The notes under the pieces: generated by a model
What the model saw: only the letters and a program-made list of their open reading frames with translations
Databases searched by the model: none
Told to the model about the DNA's origin: nothing
Part shown: positions 27,831 through 37,371 of the stretch, piece by piece
How positions within the stretch are numbered: position 1 is the first letter of the stretch
Layout: each line of letters opens with the position of its first letter
Translations under genes and position numbers: made by a program
Assembly (NCBI GenBank): GCA_015056265.1
Contig: SVGR01000008.1
Location: 1 to 41,170 of the forward strand
Source of the DNA: Clostridiales bacterium
GTDB lineage: Bacteria; Bacillota; Clostridia; Christensenellales; Aristaeellaceae
Length of the DNA stretch: 41,170 nt
Direction of reading: 5' to 3'

Positions 27831-29861
27831 TTATTTCTTTTTCAGGGCCAGCACCTGATAGGGCTGCAGGGTATATTCGCCGCCCAGTTCCTCCCCGCTA
27901 CGCACTTCCGTGCAGGAAGGCAGTTTTACGGTATTCTCCGCCGGCACCGTATTCATCACGAACAGGAATTCCCCGTGATCGCCTACGCGCTTTGTGCACA
28001 GCACGCCGTAAGGCAAGTCTTCCACCAAGGGAAGAAGGCCAGCCTCCCTGGCGATTGCCCCGTAGAAATCTTTGAGGAAATGCTCATCCGTCCGCCCGGC
28101 GATATAGTACGCTTTGCCCTTGCCATACGCATTCTCCGTCAGCGCCGGATATCCCTTATAGAACTTATCCTCCAGCAGGGACATAATCTTTGCATTTTCT
28201 GCATGGATCAGGGCGCAGAAATCGGAAATTTCATAGGTTTTTCCGTTCCAGGTGAAATGATTGTGCTGATTTTCATCCATAGCGTCGTTTTCTTCATCCC
28301 AAACGCCCAGCACATCCCGGAGCGGACCGGGGAAGCCGCCCATGAAGCACAGATCCTCTTCATTCACCCAGCCGGAAATATACGTGGCGATATACCGACC
28401 GCCATTTTCCACAAAGGATTTCACCCGCTCCGCAAACCCGGGGCGCAGCATATAGGTCATGGGGCCGCAGACGATGCTGTATCCGGAAAGATCGCAGGTT
28501 TCGTCGATCACGTCCACACCGTAGCCCGCCCTTGCAAAGCCGCAATAATGGGCATCCACGGTCTGTTCATAGCCTTTATTGATGTTGTTGCCGAACTGTG
28601 CATCATCCAGCGCCCAGCGGTTTTCCCAGTCATAGATCAAGGCAATTTTGTTTTCCGTGCCGGCGCCCACAATGGGGGTCAGATGGGCAAGGGCGTCACC
28701 CACCTGAGCCACTTCCTGAAACACCCGGTTCTGATCGCTGTTATCATGAGAAATCACGGCGCCGTGAAACTTTTCAGAGGAGCCTTTGCCCTTCCTAAAC
28801 TGGAAATACTGGACAGTATCCGATCCGTGGGCCACAGCCTGCAGCCCCTGGAGCATCAAAATGCCGGGGGTACGCAGGCGGTTGATGGGCTGCCAATTGA
28901 CGGCGGAGGGAGAGGATTCCATCATCATGAAGGGCTTATCCCCGCATACGCCGCGCATCAGATCATGGCAGAAGGCGGAATGCGCAGCTACGCCGGCGTC
29001 CCGCATATCGTTAGTCCAAGTGGGATAATTATCCCAGGATGAGCGATCCAGCAGCCTGCCCAATTCGAAATAGTTAATGCCGGGATATGTATGCATCAGA
29101 TTTGCGGTGCATGGAATATCCGGGGTAATGCGTTTGAGCGGTTCAATCTCCCAGGAATAGAAATCACAGAACTGCTGGGTGGTAAAGCGCTTCCAGGCCA
29201 GATTCAGGCCATGGCTGCCGCTTTCGCCCATGTGCGAGGGACTATGAATCTGATCAAAGGAGGAATAGCGATGGCTCCAGAAGGTGTTCCACCAACTGTC
29301 ATTGAGCTTATCAATGGTGCTGTAGCGTTCCTTCAGCCATCCCCGGAATTTTTCCTGGCACAAATTGCAATGGCATTCCCCGCCGTATTCATTGGATACA
29401 TGCCACATGCCAAGGGCAGGATGATCCTTATACCGTTCCGCAAGCAAGGTGTTAATCTTTCGCACCTTTTCCCGGTATACAGGGGATGTAAGGCAGTGAT
29501 TATGCCGTCCGCCGAACAGTTCCCTCCGGTCATCAGACCGCACCCTCAGTACTTCGGGATACTTTTCCGCCATCCATGCAGGCCGGGCACCGCTGGGAGT
29601 GGCCAACACCGCTTTGATGCCGTTTTCCGCCAGCATATCCATCACTTCATCCAGCCACTCGAAATGAAATTTCCCTTCTTTGGGCTCCAGCATAGCCCAT
29701 GAGAAAATGCCCACGGACAGGGTATTGATCCCTGCCTTTTTGGCCATTTCCATATCGATTTTCCAGATGGTATCCTTTTCATTCATCCATTGCTCTGGGT
29801 TATAATCTCCGCCGTGCAGGAATACCGGCTTGTCTTTCATAATAGGAGGATACTGGGCCAT
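27831..29861 (-). CDS. Beta-galactosidase, glycoside hydrolase family 42
   Basis: FLHGGDYNPEQWMNEKDTIWKIDMEMAKKAGINTLSVGIFSWAMLEPKEGKFHFEWLDEVMDMLAENGIKAVLATPSGARPAWMAEKYPEVLRV; WHVSNEYGGECHC. Confidence 0.96.
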   Translation of the reverse strand: MAQYPPIMKDKPVFLHGGDYNPEQWMNEKDTIWKIDMEMAKKAGINTLSVGIFSWAMLEPKEGKFHFEWLDEVMDMLAENGIKAVLATPSGARPAWMAEKYPEVLRVRSDDRRELFGGRHNHCLTSPVYREKVRKINTLLAERYKDHPALGMWHVSNEYGGECHCNLCQEKFRGWLKERYSTIDKLNDSWWNTFWSHRYSSFDQIHSPSHMGESGSHGLNLAWKRFTTQQFCDFYSWEIEPLKRITPDIPCTANLMHTYPGINYFELGRLLDRSSWDNYPTWTNDMRDAGVAAHSAFCHDLMRGVCGDKPFMMMESSPSAVNWQPINRLRTPGILMLQGLQAVAHGSDTVQYFQFRKGKGSSEKFHGAVISHDNSDQNRVFQEVAQVGDALAHLTPIVGAGTENKIALIYDWENRWALDDAQFGNNINKGYEQTVDAHYCGFARAGYGVDVIDETCDLSGYSIVCGPMTYMLRPGFAERVKSFVENGGRYIATYISGWVNEEDLCFMGGFPGPLRDVLGVWDEENDAMDENQHNHFTWNGKTYEISDFCALIHAENAKIMSLLEDKFYKGYPALTENAYGKGKAYYIAGRTDEHFLKDFYGAIAREAGLLPLVEDLPYGVLCTKRVGDHGEFLFVMNTVPAENTVKLPSCTEVRSGEELGGEYTLQPYQVLALKKK

Positions 29862-29885
29862 GGTGATTCATCCTTTCGTATCTGT

Positions 29886-30701
29886 TTATTTCTTATACAA
29901 TTCCAATTCCTTAGCCCGCTCAATGGCGGAATAAATATCCCCATCTTTGATTGGTTCGCAGGTCGCTCCCAGGCAAACATGCAGGAAAAACTCCCTTGTT
30001 CCCGCGTTGCCCGTCACATGGGAATGAGTAACCGCCTTTACTGCCGTCCCGGGCATGGCATTCACATCCCGAATCAGATCAAAAAGCAGCGGCGCATACT
30101 GGTCGTCGTCGATTTCACCGGTGCGTCGCGCCTCAGCATCGTCAATCTCAAAGAGGGGCTTTACCAGGCAGCAAAGTTCCCCCTCTCCATGCATAACGGC
30201 AGAGAAATAGGGAATGGCCTTCCTGAGAGAAAGATAACTTACGTCCACCGTGCCAAAATGCGGGCATGGATCCAGGGAAAGCAGCTTTTCATCACTGATA
30301 TTGGTCTTTTCCAGGTTCACTACATGGGAATCCTGGCGCAGCTTTCCCATCAGCTGGCCAAAGCCCACATCCACAGCATATACCAGTTCCGCCCCCCGCT
30401 GCACCAGACAATCGGTAAACCCTCCGGTGCAGGCCCCGGCGTCAATGCAGATGCGGCCGGTCACATCAATGCCAAAATCCTCCAGTGCACCAGCCATCTT
30501 AAAGCCGCCTTTGCTGGCATAGGGCAGCACGCCCTTGAGCGTCACTTGCTGTTCTTCCTTCACCATATCGCCGTTTTTGGCTTTCTGGCCGTTGATATAT
30601 ACTTCGCCGGCCATGATCCGGGCAGCTGCCTCCTTTTCCGTCTGACATGCGCCCATTTCCACCAGCCGGTCGATCAGTCTTTGTTTCTTCGCCATGATCA
30701 T
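29886..30701 (-). CDS. tlyA: TlyA family rRNA (cytidine-2'-O)-methyltransferase / hemolysin
   Basis: S4 domain KQRLIDRLVEMGACQTEKEAAARIMAGEVYINGQ; KGGFKMAGALEDFGIDVTGRICIDAGACTGGFTDCLVQRGAELVYAVDVGFGQL. Confidence 0.94.
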   Translation of the reverse strand: MIMAKKQRLIDRLVEMGACQTEKEAAARIMAGEVYINGQKAKNGDMVKEEQQVTLKGVLPYASKGGFKMAGALEDFGIDVTGRICIDAGACTGGFTDCLVQRGAELVYAVDVGFGQLMGKLRQDSHVVNLEKTNISDEKLLSLDPCPHFGTVDVSYLSLRKAIPYFSAVMHGEGELCCLVKPLFEIDDAEARRTGEIDDDQYAPLLFDLIRDVNAMPGTAVKAVTHSHVTGNAGTREFFLHVCLGATCEPIKDGDIYSAIERAKELELYKK

Positions 30702-31564
30702 TCCTCCGAAAAAGGGCAGGTGGCCGTAAACTGCATCCGTTCTCCCGTCCTGGGGTGGGTAAAGGCCAGGGAATAGGCGTGGAGCATTAGCCTGGATACA
30801 ACCGGCATCCGTTTATGGCCGTAGATCACATCCCCCAGCACTGGATGGCCGATGCTGCTCATATGCACACGAATCTGGTGGGTTCGTCCGGTAACGATAT
30901 GCACGTCCAGCAGCGTGCGGTCATGCATTTCCTGTAAAACCCTCCATTCTGTCAGCGCCCAGCGCCCCTCCGGATCCACTGCCATTTTCTTTCGATCATT
31001 CTTGCTTCTGGCGATGGGCTTTTCGATGATACCGGCAGATTCCTTCATTTTGCCATAAACAATGGCACGATAATGCTTTTCCATCTCCCGATTGGCCAGC
31101 TGATCGGAAAGGGCCCCATGGGCCTGATCGTTTTTTGCCACCAGCATCAGCCCGCTGGTATCCTTATCCAGCCGGTGCACAATCCCCGGCCGCATTTCCC
31201 CGCCGATTCCGGACAGACTATCCAGATGGTACAGCAGGGCATTGACCAGCGTTCCATCGTCATTGCCGGCAGCAGGATGCACCACCATGCCCTCCGGCTT
31301 TACCACCACCGCAAGATCCTCATCCTGATATAGGATCTGCAGCGGAATATCCTGGGCCTGGGCTTTGGCAGGCTTTGCTTCGGGCATATCCAATTGGATC
31401 AGCGCCCCCACCGGCACCTTCATGGCAGGCTTATCCTCTGCCCGGCCATTTACCCGAACGCAGCCCTCTTTGATCAGCGCTGCCGCCCTGGAACGGGATA
31501 ATTCCCCATCCTGGGAGAGGATCACATCCAGCCGCTGCCCATCCCCCGTCCATTCCCGCATCAT
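30698..31564 (-). CDS. RluA family pseudouridine synthase
   Basis: SRSRAAALIKEGCVRVNG S4-like; GIVHRLDKDTSGLMLVAKND; start at 31564 gives ATGA overlap with lspA stop. Confidence 0.95.
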   Translation of the reverse strand: MMREWTGDGQRLDVILSQDGELSRSRAAALIKEGCVRVNGRAEDKPAMKVPVGALIQLDMPEAKPAKAQAQDIPLQILYQDEDLAVVVKPEGMVVHPAAGNDDGTLVNALLYHLDSLSGIGGEMRPGIVHRLDKDTSGLMLVAKNDQAHGALSDQLANREMEKHYRAIVYGKMKESAGIIEKPIARSKNDRKKMAVDPEGRWALTEWRVLQEMHDRTLLDVHIVTGRTHQIRVHMSSIGHPVLGDVIYGHKRMPVVSRLMLHAYSLAFTHPRTGERMQFTATCPFSEE

Positions 31565-32010
31565 TTTTCTCTCCAGTCCCGGGGCCGGAACAATAGGCTT
31601 ATACCGCATCCGATCACCCCGCATACCACGCCAATATCCGCCACATTGAAAATATAAAAATCAACAAACAGTATTTCAATCATATCGATCACATAACCGT
31701 AATACAGTCGATCGATCACATTGCCAAGGGCGCCCCCGGCAATCAGGGAAATGGACAGGGCAGCCAGTCCCTTTGGCCTCATTCCGATAATCAGCCACAC
31801 AAACACACCCAGCAATGCGGCGGAAAAAACCACAATCCACAGGGCATTTCCCTGAAACATCCCCATGGCCATACCGGTATTATGGGCAGGCGTCAAGGCC
31901 AACACCCCCGGGATCAGCACCCTCTGCACATCTGAAAGCAGCCATTTGGCAATCCGGTCCAGCCCAAGGATCGCAAGGCCCGGAACCAGCCAAAGCAACA
32001 GTTTTTTCAT
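31561..32010 (-). CDS. lspA: Lipoprotein signal peptidase (signal peptidase II)
   Basis: AHNTGMAMGMFQGN; IAGGALGNVIDRLYYGYVIDMIEILFVDFYIFNVADIGVVCG. Confidence 0.94.
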   Translation of the reverse strand: MKKLLLWLVPGLAILGLDRIAKWLLSDVQRVLIPGVLALTPAHNTGMAMGMFQGNALWIVVFSAALLGVFVWLIIGMRPKGLAALSISLIAGGALGNVIDRLYYGYVIDMIEILFVDFYIFNVADIGVVCGVIGCGISLLFRPRDWREK

Positions 32011-32020
32011 CGTTCTTCCT

Positions 32021-32287
32021 TCATTTCATGCGCGTTTGCACCATGGAAACCACCTGGGCCAGAAAATCACTGATGATGGGCAGATTTCTCCGGGCTACTG
32101 CCTGCAAAATGATCACCAGCAGCGTGCCCAGTACCGCAAACCCAACCATGGCCCCCAGTCCCCTGGCAATTCCCTGGAAAAATGCATCACGGAATCTGCG
32201 CCTCCGATCCGATTCAAAGCGCACATATTCATCCAGGCGCATTCTTTCCGCTGCGGCAATAAAACGCTCCAATCTTTCCTCAATCAT
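32021..32287 (-). CDS. DUF5665-like small membrane protein
   Basis: MIEERLERFIAAAERMRLDEYVRFESDRRRRFRDAFFQGIARGLGAMVGFAVLGTLLVIIL; start at 32287 chosen because -10 box abuts the earlier ATG. Confidence 0.7.
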   Translation of the reverse strand: MIEERLERFIAAAERMRLDEYVRFESDRRRRFRDAFFQGIARGLGAMVGFAVLGTLLVIILQAVARRNLPIISDFLAQVVSMVQTRMK

Positions 32288-32290
32288 TGC

Positions 32291-32316
32291 AAACTGCCCC
32301 CTTTTCAGGGCAGTTT
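32291..32316 (-). promoter_or_regulatory. 5'-leader hairpin overlapping Shine-Dalgarno of DUF5665-lspA operon
   Basis: mRNA AAACUGCCC-UGAAAAGG-GGGCAGUUU-GCA-AUG: perfect 9-bp stem with SD AAAAGGGGG split between loop and stem. Confidence 0.5.
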
Positions 32317-32333
32317 TCCCATCTGACATGGAT

Positions 32334-32362
32334 ATTATAACAGTTAGAGCCCAGAATCGCAA
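32334..32362 (-). promoter_or_regulatory. Sigma-A-type promoter (TTGCGA-17-TATAAT) for DUF5665-lspA-rluA-tlyA operon
   Basis: Minus-strand hexamers with 17-nt spacer. Confidence 0.65.
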
Positions 32363-32411
32363 GCCGAACCACCCTTCATTTTGCGGAATAGAATAGATTG
32401 TGTGCTTTTAT

Positions 32412-32440
32412 TTGACAGAATGACAAATTACGGCTAAAAT
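32412..32440 (+). promoter_or_regulatory. Sigma-A-type promoter (TTGACA-17-TAAAAT) for aspartokinase
   Basis: ttgacagaatgacaaattacggctaaaat. Confidence 0.7.
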
Positions 32441-32472
32441 ATATTCGTTGACTGAATCAAGAGGTGATTAAA

Positions 32473-33786
32473 ATGATCGTAACCAAGTTCGGCGGCAGTT
32501 CCCTGGCTGATGCAGATCAGTTTAAAAAAGTAAAAGAGATTATTCAAATGGATTCTGATCGGAAATATATCGTGCCCAGCGCTCCCGGCAAACGGGGCCC
32601 CGGTGACGATAAAATCACCGATCTGTTGTATGCATGCCATCAGGCGGCTGCAAACGGCAAGGCCTTCCGCCATATTCTGGAGCGCATCCGCGCCCGTTAC
32701 ATTGAAATTGCCGACGAATTGAATATTAATTGGGATTTTAGTGAAGAATTTACTGAGATCGAACAGGCTCTCAAGGCCGGCGCTTCCCGGGAATACGCCG
32801 CCAGCCGGGGTGAATACCTGAACGGACGGCTGCTGGCCCGGTATCTGGATATCCCCTTTGTGGATGCCGCCCGGGTGGTGCTTTTTAATGAAGATGGACG
32901 TCTGATGGAAGAAGAAACCAATCAGCTGATGGCGGATCTGCTTCGTGGTCTGCCCCGGGCCGTTATTCCAGGCTTCTACGGCGCCGATACCACCGGCGCC
33001 ATCCGCACCTTCTCCCGGGGCGGCAGCGACGTCTCCGGCGCCCTGGTTGCCCGGGCCGTCAATGCGGATGTTTACGAAAACTGGACGGATGTTACCGGCT
33101 TCCGCATGGCTGATCCGCGCATCGTTCCCGATGCCCAGTTCATTGCCAACATCACGTATCGGGAGCTGCGAGAGCTTTCCTACATGGGCGCTACCGTACT
33201 CCATGAGGACGCCGTCTTCCCCGTGCGCAAGGCGGGCATCCCCACCAACATCCGCAACACCAACGATCCCAAGCACCCCGGCACCATGATCCGTGCCAGC
33301 GCCGGCCAGGATGATCCTGCCCATGTCATCACCGGCATCGCCGGCCGGAAGGGTTTTTGCATCGTATCCATCGAAAAGGATATGATGAACGCTGAATTAG
33401 GCTTTGGCCGCCGGGTGCTGCAGGCCTTTGAGGAGTTCCATATTAATTTCGAGCATCTTCCTACCGGCATCGATACCATGTGCGTGGTGGTGCACGAAAA
33501 TGAACTGAACACCCACAGGGAAGCGGTCATCCGCCGCATCTGTGAGCTGGTGGATCCCGATCAGGTGACGGTGCACGAACATCTGGCCCTGATTGCCACC
33601 GTGGGCCGAGGCATGGTCCGCAATTTCGGTACCGCAGCCCGGCTGTTCACCGCCATTTCCTCCCAGGGCATCTCCATCCGCACCATTGACCAGGGATCCA
33701 GCGAATTGAATATTATCGTAGGCGTGGACGAAGATGACTTCGAAGGGGCTGTAAAAGCCATCTACGATACTTTCGTCCGCATCTGA
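32473..33786 (+). CDS. Aspartate kinase with C-terminal ACT domains
   Basis: MIVTKFGGSSLADADQFKKVKEII...FYGADTTGAIRTFSRGGSDVSGALVARAVNADVYENWTDVTGFRMADPRIV; ACT-like C-terminus. Confidence 0.97.
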   Translation: MIVTKFGGSSLADADQFKKVKEIIQMDSDRKYIVPSAPGKRGPGDDKITDLLYACHQAAANGKAFRHILERIRARYIEIADELNINWDFSEEFTEIEQALKAGASREYAASRGEYLNGRLLARYLDIPFVDAARVVLFNEDGRLMEEETNQLMADLLRGLPRAVIPGFYGADTTGAIRTFSRGGSDVSGALVARAVNADVYENWTDVTGFRMADPRIVPDAQFIANITYRELRELSYMGATVLHEDAVFPVRKAGIPTNIRNTNDPKHPGTMIRASAGQDDPAHVITGIAGRKGFCIVSIEKDMMNAELGFGRRVLQAFEEFHINFEHLPTGIDTMCVVVHENELNTHREAVIRRICELVDPDQVTVHEHLALIATVGRGMVRNFGTAARLFTAISSQGISIRTIDQGSSELNIIVGVDEDDFEGAVKAIYDTFVRI

Positions 33787-33809
33787 CCACCCTTAAGGAG
33801 GGGGACGCC

Positions 33810-35018
33810 ATGAAACGCTGCATTGCTTTGTTAACTGTTATTCTTCTTACGCTCTCATCTGCAGCTGCTTATTCGGCTGCCCCCTCCGTTTCTTTTGATT
33901 CCGCCTGGTTTGAAAATGACGCCCGAGTTTATCAGCATCCGCTGTGCCAGGCATCCATTTTGCTGGCCCAGGCCGCCTTCCGCGGAAGCGATGCGCATCC
34001 TGACCGCGAAATTCGCGCTTTCTTTTCGGCATACGGATTTTCCGATCCGGTGCTGGAGGAATTCGACGTAAAGACCACCGAAACCATCGGCACAGCCATC
34101 GCCCATCAGACGCTGACCGCATCTGATGGCGCCCTCTTCACCCTAGTGGTTGTGGCCGTCAGCGGCGGCAATTACGGCCCGGAATGGGTGAGCAATTTTG
34201 ATGTAGGCGAAAGCATGGAGCACCGTGGGTTTGCACAGGCTGCCGAAAAGGCACTGCAGCGGGTGAATGCCTACGTGGATGAGCGCGGAATCAAAAATCC
34301 ACGCTTCTGGATCACCGGTTACAGCCGTTCTGCGGCGGTATCCAATATTCTGGCCGCTCATCTGTCGGATGATGGACGGTTTAACGCACGGCATATCTAT
34401 TGCTACACTTTCGCCACACCCCGCACAGTGATCACTTCCGCCGATACTCCTGCATACGATCACATCTTCAATATCGTCAACTTTGCCGATTTGGTTCCCC
34501 ATGTACCCCTGGAGGCCTGGGGATATTCCTGGTATGGCAACACCCTATACCTGCCCTCTTCACTGTCCCAGGGCCTGGATTATCCGGCGCTGACCAATGC
34601 CTATACCCAAACCTATCAGGATATGTACGGCGATCCGCCGCCCTATGACGATGATGATTATTTTGCCATGACGGCCCATCAAGCCGCCTGGGGGCTTTCC
34701 ATACTCGTTCCCGATGTGCAGCGGTATTCGGCCGTTTATCAGCCCATCATATCCAGGGCCATCCTGGGCGAGGAACTGAGCTATGCCGAAATCACCATCC
34801 TGCTTATGGCACTGAAGAATGCTCAAAATGCCGCCGTCATCGGCTCCTTCCCCACGCCGCCCCTTACTGCATCCTACGATCCTGAAAATCCCCTTGCTTC
34901 GCTCTCATTTTCTGCCCCTGCCCTGGAAAACCACATGCCCCAGATTTACACCGCCTGGCTTTTCTCCTTGACGGATGAAACAGCGCTTACCCAAAATGAA
35001 CTGCTCTTGACGAAGTGA
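33810..35018 (+). CDS. Exported lipase-family alpha/beta hydrolase
   Basis: MKRCIALLTVILLTLSSAAAYSA signal; FWITGYSRSAAVSNILAAHL (GxSxx), HIYCYTFATPRTV, IVNFADLVPHVPLEAWGY. Confidence 0.75.
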   Translation: MKRCIALLTVILLTLSSAAAYSAAPSVSFDSAWFENDARVYQHPLCQASILLAQAAFRGSDAHPDREIRAFFSAYGFSDPVLEEFDVKTTETIGTAIAHQTLTASDGALFTLVVVAVSGGNYGPEWVSNFDVGESMEHRGFAQAAEKALQRVNAYVDERGIKNPRFWITGYSRSAAVSNILAAHLSDDGRFNARHIYCYTFATPRTVITSADTPAYDHIFNIVNFADLVPHVPLEAWGYSWYGNTLYLPSSLSQGLDYPALTNAYTQTYQDMYGDPPPYDDDDYFAMTAHQAAWGLSILVPDVQRYSAVYQPIISRAILGEELSYAEITILLMALKNAQNAAVIGSFPTPPLTASYDPENPLASLSFSAPALENHMPQIYTAWLFSLTDETALTQNELLLTK

Positions 35019-35036
35019 TATATGGTTTGTTATAAT
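35007..35036 (+). promoter_or_regulatory. Possible promoter (TTGACG-18-TATAAT)
   Basis: Hexamers straddling the lipase stop codon, about 40 nt upstream of ATG 35076. Confidence 0.45.
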
Positions 35037-35075
35037 AGCAGTAATTGGTAATTTATTTAATTTGGAGGTTAATTT

Positions 35076-37371
35076 ATGAACTTTCAGGGCAAAGCTGTAT
35101 TGGTTTATTTGGAAGAAGATAACATTGCCCGGGCATATTTTCGTGTCTGTCCTTTAATGACAGGACGGCCCTGTGACCGCAGAAGATGCCGCCGCTTTTC
35201 CGGATGACGGATATCTGCGCATCGTGCCGGATAAGAATGAACAGCACACCTTCAAAGAAAGAATGCGCACCATCTGCGGTTTTTGCCTGATGGATCTGCG
35301 CTTCCAGCCTGCGGACGCCAATAAGATCCGCACCAACAAGAATTATTCCCCCAGCCGCGGCGAAACCAACCAGTATATTATTTATTCCGATGCGATCCGT
35401 GCCCTGACCGGGGATGATGAGATTTATCAGGTGGTCGCCGAAGATCAGGCCTCCGCTGCCATCACGCCCTCCGTTTATCTGCGTCAGGGCGCCAATATCC
35501 AGGGCCCCTTTACCCGAGAAAACGGAAAACCCATGGAGAATGTATCCCCCCTCGCTCCGGACAGCGATGCCCTGCACAGCCTTTCTTTCCAGGGCCAGGA
35601 ATACTTGATCTACTGGCCCAAGGCCGTAGCTTCCCAGCCTGAAAATGCGGAAGCCTCTCCTGTCAAGGAAGAAGCACCTGTCGCCGAAAAGAAAGAAACG
35701 CCTGCGCCCGAAATGAAAGACGCCCCTGCCCCCGCCGCAGCCGAAGCGCCCGCCGCACCGCTGCCCGCTGCCCAGCTTTCCACCTCCGCTGCACCCACCG
35801 CCGTGCGCAATACATACGTCTATAAAGGCAATGGTCAATTTGAAAAAGTTACCGAGCCTGCCCCTGCCCCTGCTGTTGATCCTATGCAGACCGAAAATGC
35901 CTACCAGCAAATTCAGGATATGAATGTCGCCCCCTCCGAAAACGCCAATCGTTTGCACGCTTCTCCGTCTGCACCCGTCAGCTTTATGGCAGAACAGCCC
36001 CAGAAGCCCCTCACCGGAACCCGGTTGTATCAGGCGCCCCAGCGTCAGGCTGCACCCAAGCGAGCGCACAATCCCCTGATGGAGGCCGTGGATCAGCAGC
36101 GGTACGCCGCCAAATATGAGGCCCCCGGCGCTGTGCTGCCTCAAAATGCGGAACTGAAGGATGTGGTCAATCCCGTGGACGCTTTCAAGCGTGCCCTACA
36201 GGGCCTGTGGCTCTCCACCGATGCCCAGCAGCAAGCGGTGGACGTGCTCCTGTCCCAGCCCCGGATGAAGGCATTGCTTTCCAAAGCCATGGCCTCCGAC
36301 GGTCGGGACGCCACGCTTGCCGCGATGAAGACCCAATTGCAGGATCTGGAGGCGGAGCGCCTGGTTACCCTGATGCAGCTGGATGACGCCAAGAAGAATC
36401 TTGCCGCCTTCAAGGAAGAAGCGCTTGCCGATCTCACCAGGGATCAGAAAAAGAAGGTTGACGAACTCAATCAGGCCCAGCAGCAGGCTCAAAAAGCGCT
36501 GGAAAATGCCCAGCAATCTCTCGAGCCGCTGAATGCCCAGTGCCGGGAAGCTGCTGAAAAGCTGGCAGACATGCAAAAGCCGCTGGCCAATTCCGCAAGG
36601 GTTCTTTTCCTTTCTCCCGCTGCGGGCAAATCCGCCAGCGGCAAGGAATTGATTGATCGCGTGGAAAAATCCATGAAAGCCGCGGGCTTCCGGATGCAGT
36701 CCGGTGACGCCCTGGAAATGCTGACTGCCTATGCACTGTCCGACGGCATCCTGGAAATGCGGGCAGAAAATGAAAGTGACGCCCGTGCCGCCTATGATGC
36801 CTTCGCCAATGCCCTTGGCTGCAAAATCCATGAAAGCCGCTGGAATTGGTGCCCGTGCGTTTTGGAAACGGGCGATGCCCCCCTCTTTGTGCATTTCTCC
36901 GATGAAAAGCATCCGCTGGTTACCAGCGTCTATATCGCCTCTACCCGTGATGATTACGATGATTACTGCAAGGACGAGCACTATCATGCCTATCCCAGCC
37001 TGATAGCAGAACCCTCTCTGGATGCCATTCCGCAGCCGCTTCCATCCTTCTCGCCCGTTTCCAAGGCCTGCATTCTGAAGGAAATGATCAAGGATGCCGC
37101 TCTCAATCAGGAAACGCTCGACCAGATTAAAATGCTTCGCACGGCCATTGCAGACGCCGGCCGCGCCCTCTCTTTGGATGCCGTAAAATCCATTTGCAGC
37201 TTCATCGCCTGCACGCAAAATGATCTTCCTGGCGGCGTAGCCGAGGCCATTGATCGGGCCGTGTGCGCTTATGCTGTGCCCCACATTCAGATGTACAAAT
37301 TGCCCGCCGATGAACTGAAGAATCTGCTTGCGGCTATGCCCCGCACGCTGAAAGCGCTGAATATCGCATGA
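35076..37371 (+). CDS. Uncharacterised protein in two frames (35076-35207 frame 0; about 35161-37371 frame 1): N-terminal globular domain, Ala/Pro-rich linker, coiled coil, C-terminal domain
   Basis: SD ttggagg then ATG (MNFQGKAVLVYLEEDNIARAYFRVCPLMTGRP) in frame 0; continues VTAEDAAAFPDDGYLRIVPDKNEQHTFKERMR in frame 1; a single +1 shift joins them. Confidence 0.65.

Noticed and set aside
27729-29042. 437-aa ORF antisense to GH42
   Set aside because: Shadow ORF; GH42 motifs on the minus strand are unambiguous
35074-36144. Gly-rich 356-aa minus-strand ORF
   Set aside because: Antisense of the Ala/Pro/Glu-rich linker; low-complexity artefact
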